From contig NZ_JAJKFT010000010.1 in assembly GCF_020966755.1 (NCBI RefSeq), positions 1,762,720-1,826,719 on the forward strand: DNA of 64,000 nucleotides. Reading direction: 5' to 3'. Source of the DNA: Blastopirellula sediminis (GTDB lineage Bacteria > Planctomycetota > Planctomycetia > Pirellulales > Pirellulaceae). The translations under genes and the position numbers were made by a program. Below the pieces are notes generated by a model. That model searched no databases. It had not been told where the DNA came from and saw only the letters and a program-made list of their open reading frames with translations. Shown one piece after another: positions 41,900 to 50,484 of the stretch. Each line of letters begins with the position of its first letter. The first letter of the stretch is position 1.

Positions 41900-44863
41900 C
41901 TAGGGCTTCGACGACGACGTCTCGCCCAGCGCAGAGCGATCGATCCGCCATGGATCGTTCGTTAGCGGAGTCGGCGGCAAGGGCAACTCCACTTGCTCCA
42001 ATTGCCGCTGGAGCTGCGCCTCTTCAGAAGCCGCATGCTCGGCTCGCTGGTTGTTTCCAAGCGCCGTATGAATAGATTTCAGTCCGCGCTGCGCTTTCGC
42101 GGCCATGTGTATGAGAAACGCGGGAATGGTTCCGCCGCTGTTCAAACCGCAATTTGCAATACATTCTTCCAGGTCGCCGCTGGCCTGGTTCAGGTCACCT
42201 CGCTCGTAAGCCACGATCGCCTGAAGGTAAAAATTGCGCGCCAAGCCAAACTGATATCGTTTCGTATAAGGAAAGTCTTCGGCCAGTTTGATGATCGTTT
42301 GCTGACTTTCTTCCAGCAACTCGTCAAGGCCATCCAATTCGCGAAGGTCCAGCTTGCGTTCCGCCAAATGCTGCGAGATCCGCGCTGCGATCTCGCGAGT
42401 CTCCGGTTGTTCCGCATATTCCGGCGGCATATCGACCAGCAGTTCTCGAGCGGTTTGCAACAATTCGAGCGGATCTCGCTCCAGCTCTTCGCTTGAAAAC
42501 TCGGCGGCGTGAGCGTAGGTCCAAGCCAAGGCGCGACGATATTCGGCCTCTTGCGGAAACTCGGCGACCAGTTCTTCCAGCAGTTGAATCGCCTGTTTGA
42601 CGCCGTCGGACGAGGGCCTGCCGTTTGCGGCGAAACTCATCATTCCGCCATAGTCTTCCCAGCTTCTGGCAAGCTCCAAGCGGTAGTCACCCGTATTGGG
42701 ATAATCGCGAACCAGACGCTCCAGGATTTCGATCGATTTCGATAGCAGCTGCCGAGCGTGATCCGCATCGACTTTCGCTCCGGTGGTGGAGAGAGGAATC
42801 ACCTGGCCGAAGATGTTCGCCTTGCCCATTGCGCTATAGGCCTGGGCAAGCTGAAGCTGCGCCTCAGGCGTTTCACTCCAGACGGCGTCGCCGTTTTCAA
42901 TGATTTCGCTCGCCTCCTGAAAACGCTGGTAAGCGACGTCAAATTGATCGGCGGCCATCGCCAAATCGCCAAGTTGCTGATAGATCGACGCCATCTCCAG
43001 CTGGGGAGGCGTTTGCGAGGAAACCTCAATCGCTGGGACTTGCTTGAGAAGTTCGATCGATCGTTCAAAGGCGGCTTGCGCTCGATGCGCTCGACCGAGT
43101 CGCTGTTGGATTTCTCCCACCTTGCGATAGGCGAGCGCACTCTCGTACTGCCAACGCTTACTGTCGCCGTTAGCTTCCGCAAAACGATCGTAAAACGACA
43201 GCAGCCCCTCCAGGATTTGTACGTCATTATTGGAGAGACGCGGCGTCGGCGTCTCCCCCAACTCGGAAGCGTTCGTCGAATCGGCCAGCGAACGGGTCGG
43301 CGACTGAACGCTGATGCGACGAAAGATCGTGTCGAACGCTTCCGCCGCGAGCCCCAGGTTCGCTTCCGCTCGACTCTTTTCCGTCTCTGCGGAGGATCGC
43401 AAATGCGACTCTCGCAGATAACCGAAGACCGCCGCGAAACAACTGATAACGAGCAACAGCAGCGTCGACGTCGTCAGCGCCGCCATCGCCGGATTTCGCC
43501 GGCACCAACGGCGCAAATGTTCCCAACTGCTGGTGCGGCGCGCTTTGATCGGGACGTCATCGAGATATCTCTGCAGATCTTCCTCGAATTCGTGCGCCGT
43601 GGCGTAGCGGTGATCTGGATCGGGCGAAATCGCCTTTAACACGATCGTTTGCAGATCGGCGGGGATCTGCGGATTGATCGAACGAGGCTCAGGCGGCGTG
43701 GTGCTCGTCTTCAGCTTTAGCAGCGCAGCGTAGTGCTCGGCTCGGTCGAACGCAGGACGGAGGGTCAACAGTTCGTAGAGGGTTAGCCCAAGACTATAGA
43801 TGTCAGTTTGCGTCGTCGCGCGTCCTTCCAATTGCTCCGGCGCCATATATCGCAAAGTTCCGACGACATCGCCCGGCGTCGTCAAATCGGCCTCATCCAG
43901 CAGCTTCGCCAAGCCAAAATCCATCAGCCAGGCTCGCCCACTGTTGTCAAGCATCAAGTTGCCAGGCTTGATGTCGCGATGCAGCACGCCTTGTTGATGC
44001 GCGTAATGCATCGCGTTAGCAGCCTGCACGCCGATGCCCGCGACGCTGCGCCAATAGTCGCGACTAAGGCGAACCGAGGCGACTTCACGCGTTTCCCCCA
44101 AGGCGGAGGAGGTGACCTCCGCTGCTGGACTGCTTGGCGCCCCGACCGTCGGAGAGGTTGGCGACAGTTTGGAAACGGAAGGGGGAGCGGTCACCTTCTT
44201 CGCCGCCAAGGAGGGTTCAAAGCGGCCCTGTTTTAACGCGACCGCGATCTCCGCCGCCAGTTCGTCATCGACGTTGGTTGCGGAACCCAAATCATCAGCG
44301 TCTTGCCCCTTGGAATCCGTTCCGCGAAGCGCGTTCAACTCGGCCAAGATGCGGTCCAAGCTGCGGCCTGCGATGTATTGCATCGCGTAGTAATGCTTCC
44401 GCTCCCATTGGCCGACGCCGAACACGGCGACGATATTGGGATGTTGCAGTCGAGCGGCGGCCTGGGCTTCGCGGCGAAAGCGTCGGACCGCTTGCGGGGA
44501 ATCGGAAAAGTGGTCGATCAGCACCTTGATCGCGACCGTACGCCCAAGCGATTCCTGCTCCGCTTCGTAGACGACCCCCATTCCGCCGCGACCGATCATC
44601 TCCAGCACGCGAAAGTCGCCGATCGTTTCCGGGATCTCCTCGGACGTTTCGCCTGACGGCGTTTGCCAGCGATCTTCGTCGTGGTGAGATTTCAGGTCTT
44701 CCAGCGCCATCAGCGTGCCGAACAGCGAGCGAATCTCCTCGGCATGGTCAGGATTGGCGGCGACATATTCGTTGATCGAAGGCTTCTCGCCGCTGCGCAG
44801 CCGCTGGACGAATTCTTCCCCGAGCATTTCGACCGGATCGCGGAGTTCGTCGGAATCGTCCAT
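41900..44863 (-). CDS. Transmembrane Ser/Thr protein kinase (PknB-like) with TPR-like C-terminus
   Basis: 987 residues. Kinase domain from 82: Gly loop GRGGMGVVYE 91-100, Lys 113 (VAIKVL), HRD 295-297 (HRDIKPGN), DFG 315-317, APE 341-343; all catalytic residues present. A 90-residue low-complexity insertion (about 172-262, Ala/Ser/Pro-rich) splits the two lobes after the hinge. One TM helix near 465-485 (LTTSTLLLLVISCFAAVFGY). The rest (500-970) is helical repeats of TPR type facing outside. Follows the ECF sigma gene by 42 bp; such kinase-sigma pairs are frequent in planctomycetes. Confidence 0.93.
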   Translation of the reverse strand: MDDSDELRDPVEMLGEEFVQRLRSGEKPSINEYVAANPDHAEEIRSLFGTLMALEDLKSHHDEDRWQTPSGETSEEIPETIGDFRVLEMIGRGGMGVVYEAEQESLGRTVAIKVLIDHFSDSPQAVRRFRREAQAAARLQHPNIVAVFGVGQWERKHYYAMQYIAGRSLDRILAELNALRGTDSKGQDADDLGSATNVDDELAAEIAVALKQGRFEPSLAAKKVTAPPSVSKLSPTSPTVGAPSSPAAEVTSSALGETREVASVRLSRDYWRSVAGIGVQAANAMHYAHQQGVLHRDIKPGNLMLDNSGRAWLMDFGLAKLLDEADLTTPGDVVGTLRYMAPEQLEGRATTQTDIYSLGLTLYELLTLRPAFDRAEHYAALLKLKTSTTPPEPRSINPQIPADLQTIVLKAISPDPDHRYATAHEFEEDLQRYLDDVPIKARRTSSWEHLRRWCRRNPAMAALTTSTLLLLVISCFAAVFGYLRESHLRSSAETEKSRAEANLGLAAEAFDTIFRRISVQSPTRSLADSTNASELGETPTPRLSNNDVQILEGLLSFYDRFAEANGDSKRWQYESALAYRKVGEIQQRLGRAHRAQAAFERSIELLKQVPAIEVSSQTPPQLEMASIYQQLGDLAMAADQFDVAYQRFQEASEIIENGDAVWSETPEAQLQLAQAYSAMGKANIFGQVIPLSTTGAKVDADHARQLLSKSIEILERLVRDYPNTGDYRLELARSWEDYGGMMSFAANGRPSSDGVKQAIQLLEELVAEFPQEAEYRRALAWTYAHAAEFSSEELERDPLELLQTARELLVDMPPEYAEQPETREIAARISQHLAERKLDLRELDGLDELLEESQQTIIKLAEDFPYTKRYQFGLARNFYLQAIVAYERGDLNQASGDLEECIANCGLNSGGTIPAFLIHMAAKAQRGLKSIHTALGNNQRAEHAASEEAQLQRQLEQVELPLPPTPLTNDPWRIDRSALGETSSSKP

Positions 44864-44905
44864 GGCGTCGTCAGGGGATGAGTGATCGTCTGTTGTGCAA
44901 ATGGC

Positions 44906-45535
44906 TTACGGATCAGGAAGCCAAGATACGCTCGAAAGTAACTTGTTCAACCGCTGCAAAGCGCGAATGTATCGATTGCTGGCAGCCGTTTTACTGATCC
45001 CGAGCTCGACGGCGACCTCGGCGTTGGAGAGTTCGTCGAAGTGCCGCAGAGCGATAATCTCGCGGTCCATAGGGTCCATTTTCTCCAACGTTGCTCGCAA
45101 ACGCTGACGAAATTCTCGTTTTGCGGCATCCCGACTAGGGCTGATCATCCCATCGGCCAGAAATTGCGAAAGGGATTCTGCGTTCGCGTAGGAGGGAGCA
45201 TTACCTCCCAGCGAAACTTCCAGCTTCGCATCCCGCTTTTGGACGCCCAAATGGTGGCGATGAGCGGCGATGATCTGCTGCCGCGTAATCAGCCGCAACC
45301 ACAATTTGGGGGTCAGGTTCCGCGCTTCCAAAAACGCCGGCAACTGCCGAACCGCTTCCAAGTACGACTCTTGCAGAATATCGGAAGGATCAACCCTACC
45401 GGCCACTCGGGCATCAAGCCGAATGTCGATCATCCGGCGCAAACGCCCCCGATGGCTGGCGAAAAGATGCGCTAGTCCATCTTCCCCCGTTTGCAGGGAG
45501 GCGAAATCGGGTTCATCAGAAGGTTCGTCTCGCAT
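44906..45535 (-). CDS. ECF sigma factor (planctomycete type)
   Basis: 209 residues. Region 2 with DPSDILQESYLEAVRQLPAF, region 4 with LEKMDPMDREIIALRHFDELSNAEVAVELGISKTAASNRYIRALQRL. No anti-sigma gene beside it; instead it is followed by the kinase gene, suggesting control by phosphorylation. First gene of island 2's four-gene set, which it may transcribe. Confidence 0.92.
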   Translation of the reverse strand: MRDEPSDEPDFASLQTGEDGLAHLFASHRGRLRRMIDIRLDARVAGRVDPSDILQESYLEAVRQLPAFLEARNLTPKLWLRLITRQQIIAAHRHHLGVQKRDAKLEVSLGGNAPSYANAESLSQFLADGMISPSRDAAKREFRQRLRATLEKMDPMDREIIALRHFDELSNAEVAVELGISKTAASNRYIRALQRLNKLLSSVSWLPDP

Positions 45536-45720
45536 GCTGCAATTATAGGTCGACCATCACCAATGTCGCCAATGTGAGCGAGCTAGGGGAGGCATTTGCA
45601 GCATGCGCGATTCGGAATCGCGAACCAAGCCTCGCTTGAAACCGCCGCTCGACAAATGGCAACGACTTGCAGTCCAAACATGTTTCATAAGTCGCGATCT
45701 CACAGAGAATTTTGCGTGCG

Positions 45721-45748
45721 TGTCTGATGTGTCTGAAATCGTGTCTGA
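45721..45748 (+). repeat. TGTCTGA triplet, right end of island 2 (putative arm-type sites)
   Basis: TGTCTGA at 45721, 45730 and 45742, 98 bp before the att core. Mirrors the left-end pair in distance and in the 12-bp spacing. Confidence 0.6.
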
Positions 45749-45845
45749 TTTCGGCCATGTTCAGCTCCAGCGGCCAAAATTGCTGTTTTCGCAAGTGTCT
45801 TGCTCAGGACACCTTCCGGCGACAAGTTTCAAAAGAGTTTTCGCC

Positions 45846-45861
45846 CCCGCCGCCTCCACTT
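45846..45861 (+). repeat. attR core (distal copy of ssrA end)
   Basis: CCCGCCGCCTCCACTT. Third direct copy; marks the right limit of the island region and what was once the end of ssrA. Confidence 0.85.
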
Positions 45862-45899
45862 AACCCACCTTGGCCGATTCGGCCGGGTGGGTTTTTCTT
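45862..45899 (+). terminator. Original ssrA terminator
   Basis: AACCCACC..GGCCG / CGGCC..GGTGGGTT stem, ATT loop, T-run, directly after the att core. By the integration logic this was the native tmRNA terminator before the islands came in. Confidence 0.85.
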
Positions 45900-45953
45900 T
45901 GGGCTTGTGAAAGCGAGTTCCAGTTCGAGCCCAAAATGCACGTCAGCGCCCGG

Positions 45954-48900
45954 TTAGCGTGGGTTCGCGACAGGCCGCGTCGTTGTGGCGGCGCCGCCGT
46001 CGAGCATGCGGACGCGGATGCGGTGGAAGACGATTCGCGACCCGCCCAACGTAATCACGCCCAGGCGGCGACTCTGGTCGTAGTTCCTCTCGTCGTCGAT
46101 GGCGATCGCCGGGAGGTCGCCGGTCCACTCGCCCACCTGCTCGGCGTCGTCGCCGCTGCCGAGCCACAGGCTGACATGATCCTCGTCCCCCTGCCGGACC
46201 ACGATGCGAATGGTCTTGGGCTGGCCGGTCTCGACGATGTCAGCCTCGGAGAGCGTCGTCGTCTCTTTCTTCTGGTGCACTGCCCCGATAATGACGCCCG
46301 GCTGATTCGGCCACGTGAAACCAATCGGGCAGCGTCTTGGGTGGCAGGGGAGGCTCACGTTGAAGCCCGAACCCTGGGATACCTCGGTCAGCTTCATCTC
46401 CACCTCGTACGCGGACCAGTTGGAGTCGATCGGGAACAGCAAATTGTGCGGCTTGTCATCTTTGTCGCCGACGACTAACGTGCCGTTCTCGACGTACCAG
46501 TCGTTCGCTCCCGTGAAGTTCGCTTCGTCCTGCTTGTCGAGTTTCGGGTCTACAAGCGGAAGGACCTCGATCCACTCGCCGCTCTTGAATCGACCAAGTT
46601 GGTCGACTTCCTTCCAGAAGTCCTCGATTGTCTGGACTGCACGCCAATCGTCGCTGACGTTGATCCTCTGCAGGGACGAAATCGAGCGGAGCAATTCAGT
46701 GTCCCGGTCGGGCTGGAAATCCATTGCGATAGTCTCCAGGTCAGGCAGGTTCTTCAGCGGTGAGAAATCTGTGACTTCGGGCCCGTACGCCCGCAGATCC
46801 CTCAGTTTCGGGCAGTCCTCGACGAGTTTCTTCAGCCCGGCATTGGTCATGCGGGAACTGCGAAGGTGGAGAATCTCCAGATTCGGGCAACCGCTGAGAT
46901 TGGCCACGCCGGCGTCTCCGATTTTCGTCCAGGATAGGTGGAGTTCTCGCAGATTCCTGCACGTGGCGAGATGGGCTATTCCGGCGTCGGTAATCGCCGA
47001 ATTCGTCGACAGATTGACGTAGGCTAGTTCCGTACAGTCCCGCAGATTGGCCAACCCGGCATCGCCAACACGCATACCGTTGAGGCTGATCCACTCCAGT
47101 TGCCGGCAGTTGCGAAGATGAACCATTCCCGCATCGGTCACGCCGGTCCCCGGAAGCTGGACCTTTTTGAGATTGCTGCAGCCTGCAAAGTGGGCCAGAC
47201 CTGCGTCGCCGATTTGCGGATTCCCATCGAGATTCAGTTCCTCTAGTTCCTCGCAGCCTGCAAAGTGTGCAAGGCCGGCGTCGGTGATTTGCGTCCCTCC
47301 CAGATTGAGTGACCGCAGACTTCCGCAGTCCGGAAAGTAAAGCTTCAGTCCCTCGTCGGTGATTTGCGTCCCGTGCAGGTCGAGCTTCGTCCATGTTCGT
47401 CCGCGGAAGACTGCGAGTCCCAGTTCGGTGACCTTCGTGTGGCCGAGCGAGAGGGAAGTCAGCTTTTTGGAGTTCGCGAAGACCTTCACCCCATCGTTCG
47501 TGATACTCGTGTAGCTGAGGCCGAGCTTATCGAGATCTGGGAGACTGTCGAACAGTGCGAGCCCTCGGTTGGTGACCTTGGTTCCGTCCAGATAGAGCTC
47601 GACGAGCCCCTTACACTCGCTGAACGCGCCGATCCCGACGTCGGTGATCTCATGGTTGGTGAAGAGCACCAGCTTCGTGATGTTTGTGCAGCCCTTGAAA
47701 TGCTGGAGGGACTCGTCGGTGATATTCGTGCGCATTAGGAAAAGGGTCTTCAACGGCGCGGGATCAAGGGGCGAGAGATCCTCGACGGGTGTGAGGCCAA
47801 CCCCGACGTGTTCGAGCGGCATTCCCTTCAGCGGTGAAAGATCGGACACCTGGGTCGCGCTGCACATGAGGCTGTTGAGTGGAAGGCCCCGCAGGGGACT
47901 CAAATCGGCGACCTGGCTCAACCCGCTCGAATTCCACCCGCCCGACCCATCGTATGATCCATTGCAGCTGAGCGACTTCAATCCCTTCAGCGCGCCAACT
48001 GGGGTGATGTCGCTGACGTAGTCGGACAGGAACTTCAGTTCAACGACCACGCCGTCCTCGATCGTCGCCTCAAGCGTGGTCTCGTCGAACTTGGGATTCA
48101 ATCGCTTGAGCTCCCGGCGGACCGTCTCGACCTGCTCCTCCGCTGCGCGTTTGGGGATGCTGTCGTCGGGCACGATTGCGCTGAGGTAGGGGGGCGGATT
48201 AGGCGTGGGCTCCGATGCGCTTGGTAACCAAAATCCGCGCCCGGCAATCCCCGTGACGGCGACGAGCAACAATACCGCCGCTGCAATCTTCACGTGCGGT
48301 CGGCGCAGCAGCGGTGTCGTTTCAACGCGAGGCGTCACGGCCGTGCCCCGTTCGCCGCCCAATTCGGCAGGCGAGGGAATCGTCGGCGTGCGCCCTGCCT
48401 GAATGTCGACCAGGCATTGTCCGAGCAGGTTGGCGACGTCCTTCGCAGAGCCGTATCGCTTGGCGGGGTCCTTGGCGTGCAGATGACCGATCAGGTCGCA
48501 CAACCAGTCAGGAGCTTCAGGGATGATTTCCTGGATGGGACGCGGCGCGTCTTCGGTAACCCTTTTGAGGACGGCCATCGTCGACGTGGAGCGAAACGGA
48601 GGGCGACCACTGATCATTTGGTAGAGTACGCTACCGAAGCTGAACAGGTCGGCTCGTTGATCAAGTTTTCGGCCATAGGCTTGTTCGGGCGCCATATACA
48701 TCGGCGTGCCGGCGATCATTCCTGACTGCGTCATGCTGGAGTCGTCCACGGTACGGGCCAGACCAAAGTCGGTGATCTTGATCCGCTCCTCCATGTCTCC
48801 TTCCAGCAGAATGTTTCCGGGTTTGATGTCGCGATGGATCAGATCCTGCGCGTGCGCGGCCGCCAGACCGTCAGCGATCTGCTTGCCTAACCGCAACACG

Positions 48901-49556
48901 CTGGGCAGGTCCAGTGGGCCATGATCCTTCAGTTGCTGTTGCAGCGTCCGTCCCGGGACATATTCCATCACCAGGTACGGAATCGGCTCTTCTTCGACAG
49001 AATAGATGCTCACCACGTTGTCATGACGGATTTGTGCGGACGTACGGGCCTCGCGGAGAAACCGCTTGCGCGCCGGCGACATGGAGGCCATCTCCAGCGC
49101 AAGGACTTTGATCGCGACGATTCGTTCCAGCTTGGTGTCGAACGCCCTCAGCACCGTGCCGAACGCCCCCTTACCGACAACCTCCAGAACCTCGTAGTGT
49201 CCCAGACGCCCCAGGGCGTCGTCGCGGGTCGCCGGTTCGAGGTAGCTGAGGAGGATTTTGTCTTCGGGATCTTGCTGATTCTTCGTCATGTTGATCCCTT
49301 CCGAGGAAATCGCGTCCCCTTCGTCGTCACAGGTGGAGCCGCTCCCGAGCACCATCGTTGGGCTGATCCCGTTGAGTACGCCCGAGTCGGAATCGAGCGG
49401 CGGGTGCTCGAGGAAACTTCCCAGTTGGGCTTGTTCCTTGAGCAATCGTTCGATCCGCGGTCGCATCTCGTCATCACAGACTTCATTCAGGAATGCCTGT
49501 CGCTCGGCCTCAGTCGGCTGCTCCAGCGCCGCCGCGAAGATTTCACGTTCGTTCAT
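45954..49556 (-). CDS. Ser/Thr kinase with leucine-rich repeats and DUF1080-like C-terminus
   Basis: 1200 residues from the ATG at 49556 (GGGAG 7 bases upstream; a longer ORF starts at 49601). N-terminal 100 residues are acidic. Kinase domain: GKGAFGTV about 128-135, Lys 150, HRDIKPGN near 241, DFG 263-265, all intact. TM helix at about 422-442. Extracytoplasmic part: about 15 leucine-rich repeats of the cysteine-containing 'ITDAGLAHFAGC..L..L.L.GT' kind (520-910), then a 220-residue lectin/concanavalin-like domain resembling DUF1080 (YEVEMKLTEVSQGSGFNVSL..). Likely senses an external ligand or wall component. Adjacent to its ECF sigma gene. Confidence 0.93.
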   Translation of the reverse strand: MNEREIFAAALEQPTEAERQAFLNEVCDDEMRPRIERLLKEQAQLGSFLEHPPLDSDSGVLNGISPTMVLGSGSTCDDEGDAISSEGINMTKNQQDPEDKILLSYLEPATRDDALGRLGHYEVLEVVGKGAFGTVLRAFDTKLERIVAIKVLALEMASMSPARKRFLREARTSAQIRHDNVVSIYSVEEEPIPYLVMEYVPGRTLQQQLKDHGPLDLPSVLRLGKQIADGLAAAHAQDLIHRDIKPGNILLEGDMEERIKITDFGLARTVDDSSMTQSGMIAGTPMYMAPEQAYGRKLDQRADLFSFGSVLYQMISGRPPFRSTSTMAVLKRVTEDAPRPIQEIIPEAPDWLCDLIGHLHAKDPAKRYGSAKDVANLLGQCLVDIQAGRTPTIPSPAELGGERGTAVTPRVETTPLLRRPHVKIAAAVLLLVAVTGIAGRGFWLPSASEPTPNPPPYLSAIVPDDSIPKRAAEEQVETVRRELKRLNPKFDETTLEATIEDGVVVELKFLSDYVSDITPVGALKGLKSLSCNGSYDGSGGWNSSGLSQVADLSPLRGLPLNSLMCSATQVSDLSPLKGMPLEHVGVGLTPVEDLSPLDPAPLKTLFLMRTNITDESLQHFKGCTNITKLVLFTNHEITDVGIGAFSECKGLVELYLDGTKVTNRGLALFDSLPDLDKLGLSYTSITNDGVKVFANSKKLTSLSLGHTKVTELGLAVFRGRTWTKLDLHGTQITDEGLKLYFPDCGSLRSLNLGGTQITDAGLAHFAGCEELEELNLDGNPQIGDAGLAHFAGCSNLKKVQLPGTGVTDAGMVHLRNCRQLEWISLNGMRVGDAGLANLRDCTELAYVNLSTNSAITDAGIAHLATCRNLRELHLSWTKIGDAGVANLSGCPNLEILHLRSSRMTNAGLKKLVEDCPKLRDLRAYGPEVTDFSPLKNLPDLETIAMDFQPDRDTELLRSISSLQRINVSDDWRAVQTIEDFWKEVDQLGRFKSGEWIEVLPLVDPKLDKQDEANFTGANDWYVENGTLVVGDKDDKPHNLLFPIDSNWSAYEVEMKLTEVSQGSGFNVSLPCHPRRCPIGFTWPNQPGVIIGAVHQKKETTTLSEADIVETGQPKTIRIVVRQGDEDHVSLWLGSGDDAEQVGEWTGDLPAIAIDDERNYDQSRRLGVITLGGSRIVFHRIRVRMLDGGAATTTRPVANPR

Positions 49557-49674
49557 TGATTCTCCCTTTTCGAAACGCCGAATCTCGGTCTCGGAAGACA
49601 ATGCGACGGAAGGCGCCCGTTACTGCAAAAGAATGTCGAGATTTTTTTTGAGCCGATCTGCCCCAATCAAAAGA

Positions 49675-50235
49675 CTATTCATCAGGCTGTAACTGGCAGC
49701 GCAGCCATGATCTGGCGTAATCCCAAGTGTAGTAACCAGTTCGGGCCGACATTCCGAGTGAATTGGCGGCTTGTTCTACGCTCATGCCGGCAAAATATCG
49801 CAGTTTGACCAGATCGGCCGCGACCGCGTCTGTTTTCTCGAGTTCGTCCAGCGCGTCGCTGACGGCGATCAAATCGAGACCGTCCGTGGTCGCCGGTTCC
49901 TCAATGTCGTCGACCGCTTGTCGCTGATAGCCGCCACCATGCCTGAGTCGGGCCTTGCGGCGTGCAGATTCGACCAGAATCCGCCGCATTGCCTCGGCGG
50001 CAGCGGCGAAGAAGTGCCCCCGGGAGTCCCACTGCTGAGCCTGCTCGACATCGACCAAGCGTATGTAGGCGTCATGCACCAGCGCCGTGGCCTGGAGCGT
50101 TTGGCCTGGCTTCTCATTGGCCAGTTTGGCAGCCGCGAGTTTGCGCAGCTCGTCGTAGACCAGCGGCAACAGTTGCTGGGCCGCCGCTGGATCGCCATGC
50201 TCAATGCGAGATAAGATTTGAGTCACATTCGCCAT
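49675..50235 (-). CDS. ECF sigma factor (Sig-70_X6 type)
   Basis: 186 residues: IEHGDPAAAQQLLPLVYDELRKLAAAKLANE and TLQATALVHDAYIRLVDVEQAQQWDSRGHFFAAAAEAMRRILVESARRK are the typical start of the planctomycete/acidobacterial ECF subfamily; region 4 is AADLVKLRYFAGMSVEQAANSLGMSARTGYYTWDYARSWL. 118 bp before the LRR-kinase gene on the same strand, so probably co-regulated. Confidence 0.93.
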   Translation of the reverse strand: MANVTQILSRIEHGDPAAAQQLLPLVYDELRKLAAAKLANEKPGQTLQATALVHDAYIRLVDVEQAQQWDSRGHFFAAAAEAMRRILVESARRKARLRHGGGYQRQAVDDIEEPATTDGLDLIAVSDALDELEKTDAVAADLVKLRYFAGMSVEQAANSLGMSARTGYYTWDYARSWLRCQLQPDE

Positions 50236-50484
50236 AAAAAATGAGTATACCTCGGCGAATACCGCGTCTCCATCATCCGCGTAAACGGCCGAGCGTTAAC
50301 CGGCGTCCGCCATCAGCTACTTTTCCGATCGGAATACCGGCCCGATCAAAGTGGATTTTCACCACCTGGACCTGCTAAAATTGGAGTCCAACCCACCTCC
50401 ACCTCCCACCACCTTCCCCGACTTTCCATTTCTTACTGGCGGGATGTCGATCGGATCTACGATGAAACGATTTCGAACAACGAC

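Larger units (their letters stand above)
36803..45861. mobile_element. Genomic island 2 (no integrase)
   Basis: 9.06 kb between the second and third ssrA-end repeats. Carries a four-gene minus-strand set: ECF sigma, Ser/Thr kinase, membrane-fusion protein and RND pump. Has matched TGTCTGA repeats at both ends but no recombinase gene. Tandem to island 1 and older at this site, since the ssrA-proximal element is the later insertion. Confidence 0.75.
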
